Source: HGM20899 sp964615195 (lineage in GTDB: Bacteria; Pseudomonadota; Gammaproteobacteria; Enterobacterales; Succinivibrionaceae). Taken from it: 64,000 nt of DNA. The translations under genes and the position numbers were made by a program. The stretch is from contig CAZTNG010000002.1 in the NCBI GenBank assembly GCA_964615195.1, positions 6,217 to 70,216 on the forward strand, in the 5' to 3' direction. How positions within the stretch are numbered: the first letter of the stretch is position 1; each line of letters opens with the position of its first letter. Shown one piece after another: positions 9,326-17,679 of the stretch. Below the pieces are notes generated by a model. That model ran no database searches. It saw nothing but the letters and a program-made list of their open reading frames with translations, and had not been told where the DNA came from.

Positions 9326-11326
9326 TTAGATGTTATTTCCATTAGCAGTGTTATTTTGATATACACCTACATCTTCTGCATATTCATTATTACTTACAAT
9401 TTGTACTACACCAGGGCAAATAACAATAGTTGAATCCAACTCAGGCAATACTGGTGTTGACAAATGCATTGGTAGCAAACGAATACCTCTTTTATGTCTT
9501 TCTAATTGCTCAGCTCTAAACATTGTGTATTTAGCACTAGAAATACCAGCATAAGCTTGATCATCACGCAAAATTATTGGCCTAATAAATACCATTAAAT
9601 TACGTTTAGAATTTGAACTAGAAGTTTGCTTGAACAATTCACCAATAATTGGAATATCTCCTAGCAATGGAACCTTTGTAACAGTTTCAACTGTTTTTTC
9701 ATCCATTAAACCGCCCAACACAACGGTTTCACCACTTTTAACTAATACTGAGTTTTTAATAGTTCTTACATTAAATGTTTCACCATTAGCATCATTTTTA
9801 CTTGATGATTCAACACTAGAAACCTCTTGCTCTAATGTTAACATAACACTATCACCTTCATTAATTTGAGGTGTAAATTTTAACTTTGTACCAACAGTTT
9901 TACGCTCAATTGTAGTATACATTTGACTAGAATCGGTTGAAGTTTGAGTACCTGTTTTTACAGGTACTTCTTGGCCAACATTAAATTCAGCTTCTTCATT
10001 ATCTAATGTAATTATACTTGGAGTAGAAAGCACATCATTGCGAGAATCTGCTCTCATCATAGTAAGCAAGCCAAACCAATTACCACTATAAAAACCTAGT
10101 CCTGCTCCACTTATACTCCCTGCTACATTCTGCAATGAAACATTCCCATCAGTCCCAAACATTTTTGAAACAGCTACTTGACCAGTTGCAGATTGAACAA
10201 TACCACCGTGAGTGTTGCCCCACTGTATACCTAACTCAGCACTTGTCTCATCACTAATTTCAACAATTAAAGCTTCAACCAAAACTTGAGCTCTTCTAAT
10301 ATCCAATTTTCTAATTATAGCTTCTACTTCCTTCAAATACCCCGGATCAGCGTTAACTATAATTGAATTTGTATCCTCGTTTGCGTATATATTAATTTTG
10401 TTAGCTGTATTTGACCCATTAGATGCTTGACCTTCAGTTCCTGTAAGAGACTTACTTACTCCTGTTAAGGTTTCTAGCACATTTGCAGCTTTTGCATAGC
10501 GCAAATAAAACACCTTAGTATTTCCTGTTGACTCTTGCTCTAAATCAAGTTTGTTAATAATTTTTATTACTCTTTCTCTAGCTCTTGGTTCTCCTGATAC
10601 CACAACAGAATTAGTTCTTTCATCTGCCACAATCTTTGGAGTTAGCAACGCAGAAGTAGATGAACTTGATTTATCATCCTTAATAATTGACATCACAACC
10701 CTAACAACTTCCGCTGCTGAAGCGTGTTCAAGCTTTACAATTTCAACTTCCTGATTACCTGCTTTATCAACTCTATTAACTATTTCAACAAGCCTGTTAA
10801 CTACCTGAGCTCTACCTGTAATAAGCAAAACATTTGATGGCTCATAATGCACGACGTTTCCAGAACCTTGATTATCTATTAATCCTCTTAATAATGGAGC
10901 TAATTCACGAACACTAACATTGCGTACTGGGACAACTCGAGTAATCATCTCATCGCCATAACCTTCTTGATCAGTAACCGGTACACCAGCAGTTTTTGCA
11001 ACAGCAGATCTAACAATCTTGTAGACATTATTATTTGTAGGAACTACAGCATAACCATAAACTTCTAAAACACTTAGAAAGAATTGGTAATATTGTTCTT
11101 CATTTAGTAAATCATAGCTTCGCACATTAATTTTGCCCTTTACTGATGGATCTACTATAAAATTTTTATTTAAATTTTTACCTACAGTGCTGATAAATTC
11201 ATTAATATCAGTACCTTTAAAACTTGCAGAAAATTCTGCTGCTTCAGTCGTTACACTTGCACATACAGTCAAAAATGTAAGGGCAATAGTAAAACACGCA
11301 TTCGTAAAAAATAATTTATTATTCAT
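9326..11326 (-). CDS. gspD: Type II secretion outer-membrane secretin GspD
   Basis: GspD forms the outer-membrane channel of the secretion system. A cleavable signal peptide (about residues 1-27) is followed by N0-N3 ring domains (about 30-330) and the secretin core with the word VPLLGDIPIIGELF near its end. A C-terminal tail of about 85 residues follows. I chose ATG at 11326 over an in-frame GTG abutting the gspC stop at 11335, because MNNKLFF starts the signal peptide; the ribosome site is weak for both. No pilotin gene (gspS) or gspAB is visible nearby, so secretin targeting must be provided elsewhere or be independent. Confidence 0.96.
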   Translation of the reverse strand: MNNKLFFTNACFTIALTFLTVCASVTTEAAEFSASFKGTDINEFISTVGKNLNKNFIVDPSVKGKINVRSYDLLNEEQYYQFFLSVLEVYGYAVVPTNNNVYKIVRSAVAKTAGVPVTDQEGYGDEMITRVVPVRNVSVRELAPLLRGLIDNQGSGNVVHYEPSNVLLITGRAQVVNRLVEIVNRVDKAGNQEVEIVKLEHASAAEVVRVVMSIIKDDKSSSSTSALLTPKIVADERTNSVVVSGEPRARERVIKIINKLDLEQESTGNTKVFYLRYAKAANVLETLTGVSKSLTGTEGQASNGSNTANKINIYANEDTNSIIVNADPGYLKEVEAIIRKLDIRRAQVLVEALIVEISDETSAELGIQWGNTHGGIVQSATGQVAVSKMFGTDGNVSLQNVAGSISGAGLGFYSGNWFGLLTMMRADSRNDVLSTPSIITLDNEEAEFNVGQEVPVKTGTQTSTDSSQMYTTIERKTVGTKLKFTPQINEGDSVMLTLEQEVSSVESSSKNDANGETFNVRTIKNSVLVKSGETVVLGGLMDEKTVETVTKVPLLGDIPIIGELFKQTSSSNSKRNLMVFIRPIILRDDQAYAGISSAKYTMFRAEQLERHKRGIRLLPMHLSTPVLPELDSTIVICPGVVQIVSNNEYAEDVGVYQNNTANGNNI

Positions 11327-11335
11327 AGATACCAC

Positions 11336-12298
11336 TTACTTTAAATCAAGACTAATTGTTTCGCGAGATCCATTACGATCTACTACTAATGTAATTTCGG
11401 TCATATTTTGCAATTCCCCCATGGCTTGCATAGCCTGAGCATTGTCTGTGAGATCATAACCATTAATCTCTACAGCTATATCACCCTCTTTTAAACCTGC
11501 ATTTATAAATAAACGCCTATCATTTCCTGGATTAAGCTCATAACCAATTGTTTTACCAGAATTCATTGCTGGCTTTATGCTTAAATAGTTAAACAAACTA
11601 CCAGGATTACTTAATAATTCAGTACGTACCTGTTTCATTTCTTCTTTTACAGGTTTGTTATCATTAGTATTACTTTTCAATTCAGCTCTAGCAATCTGGG
11701 TTTCATCTTCGCCAGGAAGCATAACAACCTCTGCTACACCATTGTTGTTAATTATTACTCTATCTGGTAAAATTTTTGTGATAGTAGCATTCGTTTTAGC
11801 TACTTTATCACCTATACCATAAACATCTTCTGAATTTTCATAAATCATAACAACAGAACCTAAGCCAATTTGCGTACTTGCTGAAATTCCAGTAATTTTT
11901 ATATTTAATTTTGTTTTAGCAATAGTTCCTTGCTTATTATTTTCTTTAGGTTTTTTTATTTCACTAGGAGGTATTTCAACACCGAATAAACTGTAAGATT
12001 TCACTATACTTCCTTGTTTAGGAGCTCTTATTATCTTTAATTCTGACTGTGTTAATCCTGCCAATATTGGATTTTTAAAAGGAATTCTATTCCAAAAAAA
12101 TGAAGCAGATTGATAACATAGAATAAATCCAAGAATATAGAACAGATAATTTGAAATCTTAGTATAATATCTACCACGAGCAATTTCTGGTTGTTCAACT
12201 ATTTTTCTTTCGACCGTTGTAGACCCATAGCTTTTGCCTTTGAAAAGCTTACCAAGCTTCTCACGCAAAATAAATAAATTAAAATTTAATGATGACAT
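11336..12298 (-). CDS. gspC: Type II secretion protein GspC
   Basis: GspC couples the inner-membrane platform to the secretin and takes part in substrate recognition. The 320-residue protein has a cytoplasmic tail, one membrane helix at about 50-67, an HR domain (about 130-200) and a C-terminal PDZ domain (about 235-320, words LFINAGLKEGDIAVEINGYDL). It is the first gene of the gspC-N operon; the promoter must lie in the 123 bases shared with divergent hslR. Confidence 0.93.
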   Translation of the reverse strand: MSSLNFNLFILREKLGKLFKGKSYGSTTVERKIVEQPEIARGRYYTKISNYLFYILGFILCYQSASFFWNRIPFKNPILAGLTQSELKIIRAPKQGSIVKSYSLFGVEIPPSEIKKPKENNKQGTIAKTKLNIKITGISASTQIGLGSVVMIYENSEDVYGIGDKVAKTNATITKILPDRVIINNNGVAEVVMLPGEDETQIARAELKSNTNDNKPVKEEMKQVRTELLSNPGSLFNYLSIKPAMNSGKTIGYELNPGNDRRLFINAGLKEGDIAVEINGYDLTDNAQAMQAMGELQNMTEITLVVDRNGSRETISLDLK

Positions 12299-12421
12299 AG
12301 TCTATTATTCCGGGAGAAAAAGATAAAATGTTAAAAACTTGTTTAATTTTGCAATAAAAACGGTGCATATAGCAATAAATATTTTATAATTTTTGAAATG
12401 GATACATAAAATTAGACGATT

Positions 12422-12814
12422 ATGAGTGAAAAACATGAAGAAGTTAGAATTGATAAATGGCTATGGGCCGCAAGATTCTACAAAACTCGAGCAATAGCTA
12501 GAGATATGATTGAAGGTGGAAAAGTACAATATAACAATTGTAGAATAAAACCATGTAAAATAATAGAAATTGGAGCTAAAATTTCACTGTGGCAGGGTTT
12601 TCATAAGATAGACATTGAAGTTGTTGCTATTTCAGATCAAAGAAAACAATCTGCATTTGCTCAACTTTTATACAAGGAAACTGAAGAAAGCGTGGTTAGA
12701 AGAAATACTCAAGATTCAGAATATAAAATGAACCTATTATATGCCCCACATCCAACTCAAAAACCAAATAAGAAACAAAGAAGAAATCTACTCGAATTAA
12801 AGCATAACTATTAA
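12422..12814 (+). CDS. hslR: Ribosome-associated heat shock protein Hsp15
   Basis: Hsp15 binds free 50S subunits that still carry a nascent chain after translation has aborted, and helps recycle them. The S4 RNA-binding domain is at the N-terminus (RIDKWLWAARFYKTRAIARDMIEGGKV, about residues 9-36). A basic tail ends the 130-residue protein. A TATAAT at 12385-12390 is a plausible -10 box, but its -35 region is poor. hslO follows after 13 bases, so the two form the usual stress operon. Confidence 0.93.
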   Translation: MSEKHEEVRIDKWLWAARFYKTRAIARDMIEGGKVQYNNCRIKPCKIIEIGAKISLWQGFHKIDIEVVAISDQRKQSAFAQLLYKETEESVVRRNTQDSEYKMNLLYAPHPTQKPNKKQRRNLLELKHNY

Positions 12815-12827
12815 AGGATGTATACTC

Positions 12828-13721
12828 ATGGATAATCAAATAATACAAGACACAAACAGTAGCTACGATACTATTCAGCGATTTGTTTTTAATGAATACG
12901 CTATTCGAGGAGAAATAATTCAATTACACAAATCATATGAAGATCTTTTAGCCAACCATAAATATCCTTTATGCATAAAAAATCTACTTGGAGAGATGCA
13001 AGCTGCTATATGCCTTATAACGGCTACTCTTAAATTTAAAGGAAGCATAATGCTTCAAATTAGGACGAAAGGCCAATTAAAATATGCAATTGTTAATAGC
13101 AATGAAAAAAATGAAACTAGAGGTCTAGCTTCATTTGAAGGGGAGATTGAGGATGAAAGAACCTTTGAAAAATTAGTTGGTAACGATGGCATTATGTCGA
13201 TTACCGTTATACCTGATATTGGACAACAATATCAAGGAATTATTGCTTTGGACAAGCCTTCAATAATTGAATGTTTAGAAAATTATTACAAACAATCAAT
13301 GCAGATTGATACTAGAATCTTGTTATTTAGCGCATGTGAATATAAATTAGCAGCAGGAATATTGCTTCAAGTATTGCCATCTAATGACTTATCCAAACAA
13401 ATTGAAGATTTTAACCATATATGTACACTTGCAAATACGATTACAGCTGCAGAAATTATGACATTAAAAACACAAGATGTTATATACAGATTATTTAATC
13501 AAGAATCAGTAAATGTTTTTCCTTGTGAACAAGTATGCTTTAAATGCGTTTGTTCACAAAAACATTTCTCTGAAATGCTAACACATTTGAATACTGATGA
13601 ACTTTTAAAAATAATAAACGAAGATGGAAAAGTTACAACAGAGTGTCATTATTGTGGGAAAAAATACGACTTTTCAAGCGAGCAAATTTTGCAAATAATT
13701 AAGAATAAAAATCATAATTAA
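12828..13721 (+). CDS. hslO: Redox-regulated chaperone Hsp33
   Basis: Hsp33 is a holdase activated by oxidation and heat. The zinc-binding switch cysteines are all present: Cys240 and Cys242 (C-V-C) and Cys273 and Cys276 (C-H-Y-C). This is the same spacing as the E. coli 232/234/265/268 set. The N-terminal core with the substrate-binding surface is intact, and 297 residues is the normal length. An AGGATG precedes the ATG. Confidence 0.96.
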   Translation: MDNQIIQDTNSSYDTIQRFVFNEYAIRGEIIQLHKSYEDLLANHKYPLCIKNLLGEMQAAICLITATLKFKGSIMLQIRTKGQLKYAIVNSNEKNETRGLASFEGEIEDERTFEKLVGNDGIMSITVIPDIGQQYQGIIALDKPSIIECLENYYKQSMQIDTRILLFSACEYKLAAGILLQVLPSNDLSKQIEDFNHICTLANTITAAEIMTLKTQDVIYRLFNQESVNVFPCEQVCFKCVCSQKHFSEMLTHLNTDELLKIINEDGKVTTECHYCGKKYDFSSEQILQIIKNKNHN

Positions 13722-13771
13722 ACAATTTTATAAATTAAAATTTACTGAATAAAATTTACAAATATATATGC

Positions 13772-13801
13772 AAAAAGCTCCTCATAATATACATGAGGAG
13801 C
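13772..13801 (-). terminator. Rho-independent terminator of amtB, between convergent hslO and amtB
   Basis: A 9-bp GC-containing stem (13777-13785 with 13793-13801) has a 7-base loop. On the minus strand it is followed by TTTTT (the A run at 13772-13776), so it terminates amtB. It may also slow hslO transcripts from the other side. Confidence 0.8.
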
Positions 13802-13829
13802 ATTTATATTCTATATCTTACTCATTTTT

Positions 13830-15218
13830 CTAAAGTAGATTATAGGCTCTTTCACCATGACTTGTTAAATCTAAGCCCTCTCTCTCTTCATCAACAGGAA
13901 CTCTAACCCCACCAAAAATCTTGTCAGCTAGATAGAATGCTACTATTGAAACAACACCACACCAAACAATGGTTATTAATACTGAAACTAATTGACCTAA
14001 AAACTGCCCAGAAATTGATTCCCAGCCTTCTTTAAATCCTGTTCCACCCAAAGAAGGGGCACAAAATACACCAGTAAGGAGAGCTCCAATAATACCACCA
14101 ACACCATGAACACCAAATACGTCAAGAGCATCATCAACCTTTAACAACTTCTTGAGGCCATGAATTCCCCATAAACATACAAATCCTGCAACTAAACCTA
14201 TCAATAAAGCTCCACCAACACTCACAAAAGCACAAGCAGGTGTAATAGCAACTAACCCAGCCACAGCGCCTGAACATGCACCTAATAATGATGGTTTACC
14301 TAATAAAACCCATTCTGCAAATAGCCATGCTAAAGCAGCTGCTGCAGGAGCAATGCAGGTATTTGCGAAAGCTAAAGCAGCTACACCATCTGCAGATAAT
14401 TCAGACCCAGCATTAAAGCCAAACCAACCTACCCATAATAATGATGCACCTATCATGGTCATAACTAAGTTATGCGGAGCCATTATCTCTTTACCATAAC
14501 CCACACGTTTTCCACAGTAGAATGCTCCAACTAACGCACAGATAGCCGCGTTAATATGCACAACAGTACCACCAGCAAAATCCCATGCATGCCATGCGCT
14601 ATCAACATATCCACCGCCCCAAACCATATGACACAACGGAAGATAAGATAATGTAAACCACACAACAATTATGAACAACAATGCACTAAAGCGTATTCTT
14701 TCAGCAAACGAACCAATTATTAAACATGCTGTAATGCCTGCAAATGCACCTTGAAATGAGAAAAATGTTAAATCAGAAAGAGAACCATTCACATCACTTG
14801 GTCCAACATTTAACATCAAAAACTTATCCAAATTTCCTATAAACATATTCAATGTATCAGATTCATTACTTCCAAATGCAAGTGTATAGCCATATATAGC
14901 CCACAAAACGTACATTAATGAAAATATAATCAAAGCCTGCACTAATACAGAAAGCATATTTTTAGCACGAACAAGACCACCATAAAATAATGCTATACCA
15001 GGAATAGACATCAATATTACTAAGGCCGTACAAATCATAATAAATCCATTATCAGATGTATCCGCTTCTGTAGGTGTTATAACACCTGTTCCATCATCCA
15101 CAACTGTTGCTGATATTTCGCTACCACCTTCTGGCATTGATACAACTTCTTCACACCAGGATGGAGCAGAGAAACAAAGCGATGCAACAATAAATAGTAA
15201 AGCAAATGCATGTTTCAT
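13830..15218 (-). CDS. amtB: Ammonium channel AmtB
   Basis: AmtB is the trimeric inner-membrane ammonium channel. A cleavable signal peptide (about 1-22) precedes eleven predicted membrane helices. Family words are present: the DFAGGTVVH segment with the conserved Asp and first pore His, and GVHGVGG with the second pore His. Length 462 is normal with the leader. The usual partner glnK is not next to it; it stands alone between hslO and bioH. A good ribosome site (TAGGAG) precedes the ATG, and a sigma-54 promoter lies just upstream, so expression on nitrogen limitation through NtrC is likely. Confidence 0.95.
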   Translation of the reverse strand: MKHAFALLFIVASLCFSAPSWCEEVVSMPEGGSEISATVVDDGTGVITPTEADTSDNGFIMICTALVILMSIPGIALFYGGLVRAKNMLSVLVQALIIFSLMYVLWAIYGYTLAFGSNESDTLNMFIGNLDKFLMLNVGPSDVNGSLSDLTFFSFQGAFAGITACLIIGSFAERIRFSALLFIIVVWFTLSYLPLCHMVWGGGYVDSAWHAWDFAGGTVVHINAAICALVGAFYCGKRVGYGKEIMAPHNLVMTMIGASLLWVGWFGFNAGSELSADGVAALAFANTCIAPAAAALAWLFAEWVLLGKPSLLGACSGAVAGLVAITPACAFVSVGGALLIGLVAGFVCLWGIHGLKKLLKVDDALDVFGVHGVGGIIGALLTGVFCAPSLGGTGFKEGWESISGQFLGQLVSVLITIVWCGVVSIVAFYLADKIFGGVRVPVDEEREGLDLTSHGERAYNLL

Positions 15219-15272
15219 ATTTATCTCCTAAATATAATAAATAAATTTTAATTAAATAATTCCCATGTATAT

Positions 15273-15293
15273 TATTGCAACAAACAAGCCAAG
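15273..15293 (-). promoter_or_regulatory. amtB: Sigma-54 promoter of amtB
   Basis: On the minus strand the element reads TTGGCTTGTTTGTTGCAA: GG of the -24 box at 15290-15289 and GC of the -12 box at 15278-15277, exactly 10 bases apart. It matches the sigma-54 consensus TGGC-N7-TTGCA well apart from the AC of GGCAC. The predicted start is near 15265, giving a leader of about 47 bases to the amtB ATG. Ammonium channel genes are classic sigma-54/NtrC targets. Two TGCAC half-site-like words at 15356-15360 and 15387-15391, 31 bases apart, could belong to an activator site, but this is weak. Confidence 0.75.
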
Positions 15294-15433
15294 TGTTATC
15301 TTTGGTAAATTGTTACAAAATAACTTATTTTTACTATAAAATAGGGCAACTAAGATGCACTTTATTTGATCACAATACTATTTTAGTGCACTTATTTTGC
15401 TTGGTAATCAGAAAATAATCGGCGAGGACAAAG

Positions 15434-16213
15434 TTGAAACTATCAACAGAACACTTCGGTGTTGAAAATGAAGTAATTATATATATGATTCATGGTTGGG
15501 GATTATGTAGCAAAGTATTCTATTCAATTGTTCCAATACTATCTAAAGAATACCACATAGCATTAATTGATCTTCCAGGATATGGATTAAATAACAAAAT
15601 ACCAGCAAACAGATGCGATGGTATTATTGAAAGTTTAGAACAAACAATCGTAGATAATTCTGTTATATTTGGGTGGTCTTTGGGTGGTATACTCGCTTTA
15701 AAATATACAATATTACATAAATCCAATGTTAGAGGGCTAATAACTTGTAGTTCTTCTCCCCGCTTTACATCAGATATCAATACCAATTGGCCGGGTACGG
15801 ACTCAAAAATACTACAAAAGTTTAGCAAAATTTTAACGGCTGATAACTGCCAAACCGTTATCAATAAATTTCTATCATTGCAAGCTATGGGTTCTAACTC
15901 AATGAAACAAGACATTAGAATGTTAAAACAATTTCTAAATAAAGCTGAATCTCCAAGTTATTATGAACTCCAATCAGGGTTAAAAACATTACTAGATGAG
16001 GATTTAAGAAATTACACAAGTCGGATCGAATGTCCTTCACTTCATTTATATGGTTTAAATGATCGTTTAACTCCTGCGTCAACTGCGAATATTTGGCCTA
16101 ATAAAAACAATACCAAATGCCATATTTTTACTCAAAGCTCACATGCACCATTTATATCTGAACCATCAGAATTTTCAAAAGTTATACTAGATTTTATGCA
16201 CAAATATTATTAA
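15434..16213 (+). CDS. bioH: Pimeloyl-ACP methyl ester carboxylesterase BioH
   Basis: BioH hydrolyses pimeloyl-ACP methyl ester to end the synthesis of the pimelate chain of biotin. It is an alpha/beta hydrolase with the nucleophile elbow GWSLGG (Ser82, same number as in E. coli), an acid Asp210 (GLNDRLTP) and catalytic His237 (SSHAPFIS). Family words SSSPRF, NWPG and LQAMG are present. The start is TTG, with GAGG 6 bases upstream; the first ATG is codon 18, inside the first beta strand, so TTG is required. No other biotin gene is near. In E. coli bioH is also close to nfuA, as here. Confidence 0.92.
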   Translation: MKLSTEHFGVENEVIIYMIHGWGLCSKVFYSIVPILSKEYHIALIDLPGYGLNNKIPANRCDGIIESLEQTIVDNSVIFGWSLGGILALKYTILHKSNVRGLITCSSSPRFTSDINTNWPGTDSKILQKFSKILTADNCQTVINKFLSLQAMGSNSMKQDIRMLKQFLNKAESPSYYELQSGLKTLLDEDLRNYTSRIECPSLHLYGLNDRLTPASTANIWPNKNNTKCHIFTQSSHAPFISEPSEFSKVILDFMHKYY

Positions 16214-16231
16214 CAAACTTATTAAAGTTTG
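16214..16231 (+). repeat. Short hairpin just after bioH
   Basis: A 7-bp stem (16214-16220 with 16225-16231) with a 4-base loop begins immediately after the bioH stop. There is no U run, so termination would be weak. It abuts the promoter region of the next operon. Confidence 0.35.
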
Positions 16232-16236
16232 ATTAA

Positions 16237-16250
16237 ATATTGTACAATAT
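16237..16250. promoter_or_regulatory. Perfect 14-bp palindrome in the promoter region of the small-gene operon
   Basis: ATATTGTACAATAT is a perfect palindrome lying 23 bases upstream of the ATG at 16273. A TTGATT at 16229-16234 and a TATAAA at 16254-16259 could be the -35 and -10 boxes with the palindrome between them, though 19 bases is a long spacer. The position is that of an operator for a dimeric regulator. No regulator gene is adjacent. Confidence 0.4.
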
Positions 16251-16272
16251 AAGTATAAACTAAGGATAATTT

Positions 16273-16482
16273 ATGGAAAACAATTTATGTTTAGGATTGA
16301 AGTGTATTTCACAAGGCATTGAAATACAAAATAGAGCTTCCGCAAAAATTAACAGTTCGAATACTAATTTAGCAGAAAGCTGTACTGAACTTAAAAAAAG
16401 TGAAATTCTTACGAAAGCAGGATGTAAAATAGTTGAAGAAGAAAAAGAGAATACCAACAAATTAATTAACATAATGGTCTAG
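16273..16482 (+). CDS. Small protein of unknown function (69 aa), first of a two-gene unit
   Basis: I do not recognise this gene with confidence. The ATG has AAGGA at good spacing, and the next gene starts 8 bases after its stop with a strong AGGAGG, so the two look like a real operon. The protein is soluble and has no signal or membrane segment. It has three Cys and a predicted amphipathic C-terminal helix of about 25 residues (from about 44). That tail is loosely reminiscent of small YjfB-type putative motility proteins, but the likeness is weak and is inference only. An ORF on the opposite strand of the same stretch lacks such context and is taken as a shadow. Confidence 0.6.
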   Translation: MENNLCLGLKCISQGIEIQNRASAKINSSNTNLAESCTELKKSEILTKAGCKIVEEEKENTNKLINIMV

Positions 16483-16490
16483 GAGGAAGT

Positions 16491-17012
16491 ATGCTTGATT
16501 ACAGTGCATTCACACCTCAATCATCTAAATACAACCGTTCTAATGAAATTCTTAGAAAAAACGGAATTGAGCCCATTTTGCGAAAAGGAGAAACAGACTC
16601 AGACTTATCAAATACAAATGACGGAAAAGAAGCAAATGTAAATAAAACTTTTAGTGAAACATCATCGCACAACAATGATGAAGTTAACAGTTATTTACAA
16701 AAAATAGAGAAAAATAATACATATTCGAATTCATCAAGTTGTAGCATATCCGAAGATTGTGATGGCACTCAGCATTTAAATGTTGGACACATTTCAATAA
16801 CAATTAACCAAGAAACTTCACATGCAAGTGATAATTCAATAACCTTAAAATCTAATAACGAAAGTCCTATTTTAGATAGTAATTCTTTAGAAAACACGGT
16901 AAAACAAACTACTATGTCTCCCCAAAATACAATTTCAGAAACAATATCTAAACGATACAATACTTCCTGGGTAGGTACTCGACTAGGGACCAGCGTCAAC
17001 TTGTACAATTAA
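16491..17012 (+). CDS. Ser/Asn-rich protein of unknown function (173 aa)
   Basis: The gene has the best ribosome site in the area (AGGAGG, 4 bases before ATG) and follows the 69-residue gene after 8 bases. The product is polar and low in complexity, very rich in Ser, Asn, Thr and Glu, with no signal peptide or membrane helix. Only the ends look ordered: an N-terminal stretch around SKYNRSNEILRKNGIEPI and a C-terminal RYNTSWVGTRLGTSVNLYN. No family is recognised. Its stop overlaps the stop of convergent greB by four bases. It could be a disordered surface, adaptor or regulatory protein; there is no evidence to choose. Confidence 0.6.
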   Translation: MLDYSAFTPQSSKYNRSNEILRKNGIEPILRKGETDSDLSNTNDGKEANVNKTFSETSSHNNDEVNSYLQKIEKNNTYSNSSSCSISEDCDGTQHLNVGHISITINQETSHASDNSITLKSNNESPILDSNSLENTVKQTTMSPQNTISETISKRYNTSWVGTRLGTSVNLYN

Positions 17013-17617
17013 TTATCATGAAGATTTGACAAATATTCATTTCTAATTTTTTTTAAATCCTCATCACTAAGAATTTCAATTTTTCTATCCTGACTTTCAA
17101 ATTTAAACTGAGGTTCACCAACTTCACCGTACCATGATTCTAATTGATATGAAATCTTATTAATATACCAAGTGGTGTTTCCTTTAGGAGTTTGAATTAC
17201 CGCTTCGTCATCTAATGTCTTATTAAGTAATCCTTTTGCCATCGGTGATTCTACAGATATAAAACCATTTCTCCCATATGTTTCTGGATACCCAACAATA
17301 CGTACGTGTTTTATAACGCCGGCATCATTTTCTATTTCAACATAAGCCCCAAAATAAACCTTGTTGTTTTTTTTACCTTCAATACTACGATCCAAAACCT
17401 TTGCATTCTGTAGAGTATCAGAAATTTGCTTAACTCTTACATCAATAGATCTCAATAATCTTTTGTTATATTGGTAATCAGCATTTTCGCTACGATCGCC
17501 TAAAGATGCAGCCCATGAAAGTTTTTGTGTGACATCGGGACGTAACTTGTTCCATATATAGTCAAATTCATGTTTAATCAACAATATTCCATCAGCAGTG
17601 ACATATGATGTAGACAT
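17009..17617 (-). CDS. greB: Transcript cleavage factor GreB with a C-terminal extension
   Basis: GreB enters the RNA polymerase secondary channel and stimulates cleavage of backtracked RNA. The N-terminal coiled coil has the tip acids Asp41 and Glu44 in WAASLGDRSENADYQYNK, nearly identical to E. coli GreB. The C-terminal globular domain ends at about residue 158, where E. coli GreB stops. Here about 44 extra charged residues follow (about 159-202, containing two clusters of acids and lysines). The ATG has GGAG about 8 bases upstream. It lies downstream of pckA, separated by the pckA terminator. Confidence 0.93.
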   Translation of the reverse strand: MSTSYVTADGILLIKHEFDYIWNKLRPDVTQKLSWAASLGDRSENADYQYNKRLLRSIDVRVKQISDTLQNAKVLDRSIEGKKNNKVYFGAYVEIENDAGVIKHVRIVGYPETYGRNGFISVESPMAKGLLNKTLDDEAVIQTPKGNTTWYINKISYQLESWYGEVGEPQFKFESQDRKIEILSDEDLKKIRNEYLSNLHDN

Positions 17618-17633
17618 AACTATAGCTCCAATT

Positions 17634-17661
17634 AAAAAAAACCGCCCTTTCGAGCGGTTTT
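17634..17661 (-). terminator. pckA: Rho-independent terminator of pckA
   Basis: An 8-bp stem with a CCGC/GCGG core (17638-17645 with 17654-17661) and an 8-base loop is followed on the minus strand by a long T run (the A run at 17634-17640). It lies 18 bases after the pckA stop and before the greB start. Confidence 0.88.
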
Positions 17662-17679
17662 CATCATAAAGTTAAACTA

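Noticed and set aside
15381..15402. Sigma-54-like element on the plus strand before bioH
   Set aside because: GTGCAC-N5-TTGC resembles the consensus, but the -24 GG is missing and bioH is not a usual sigma-54 target.
16260..16472. Minus-strand frame opposite the 69-residue gene
   Set aside because: The plus-strand gene has a ribosome site and is followed closely by a gene with AGGAGG; the minus frame has neither.
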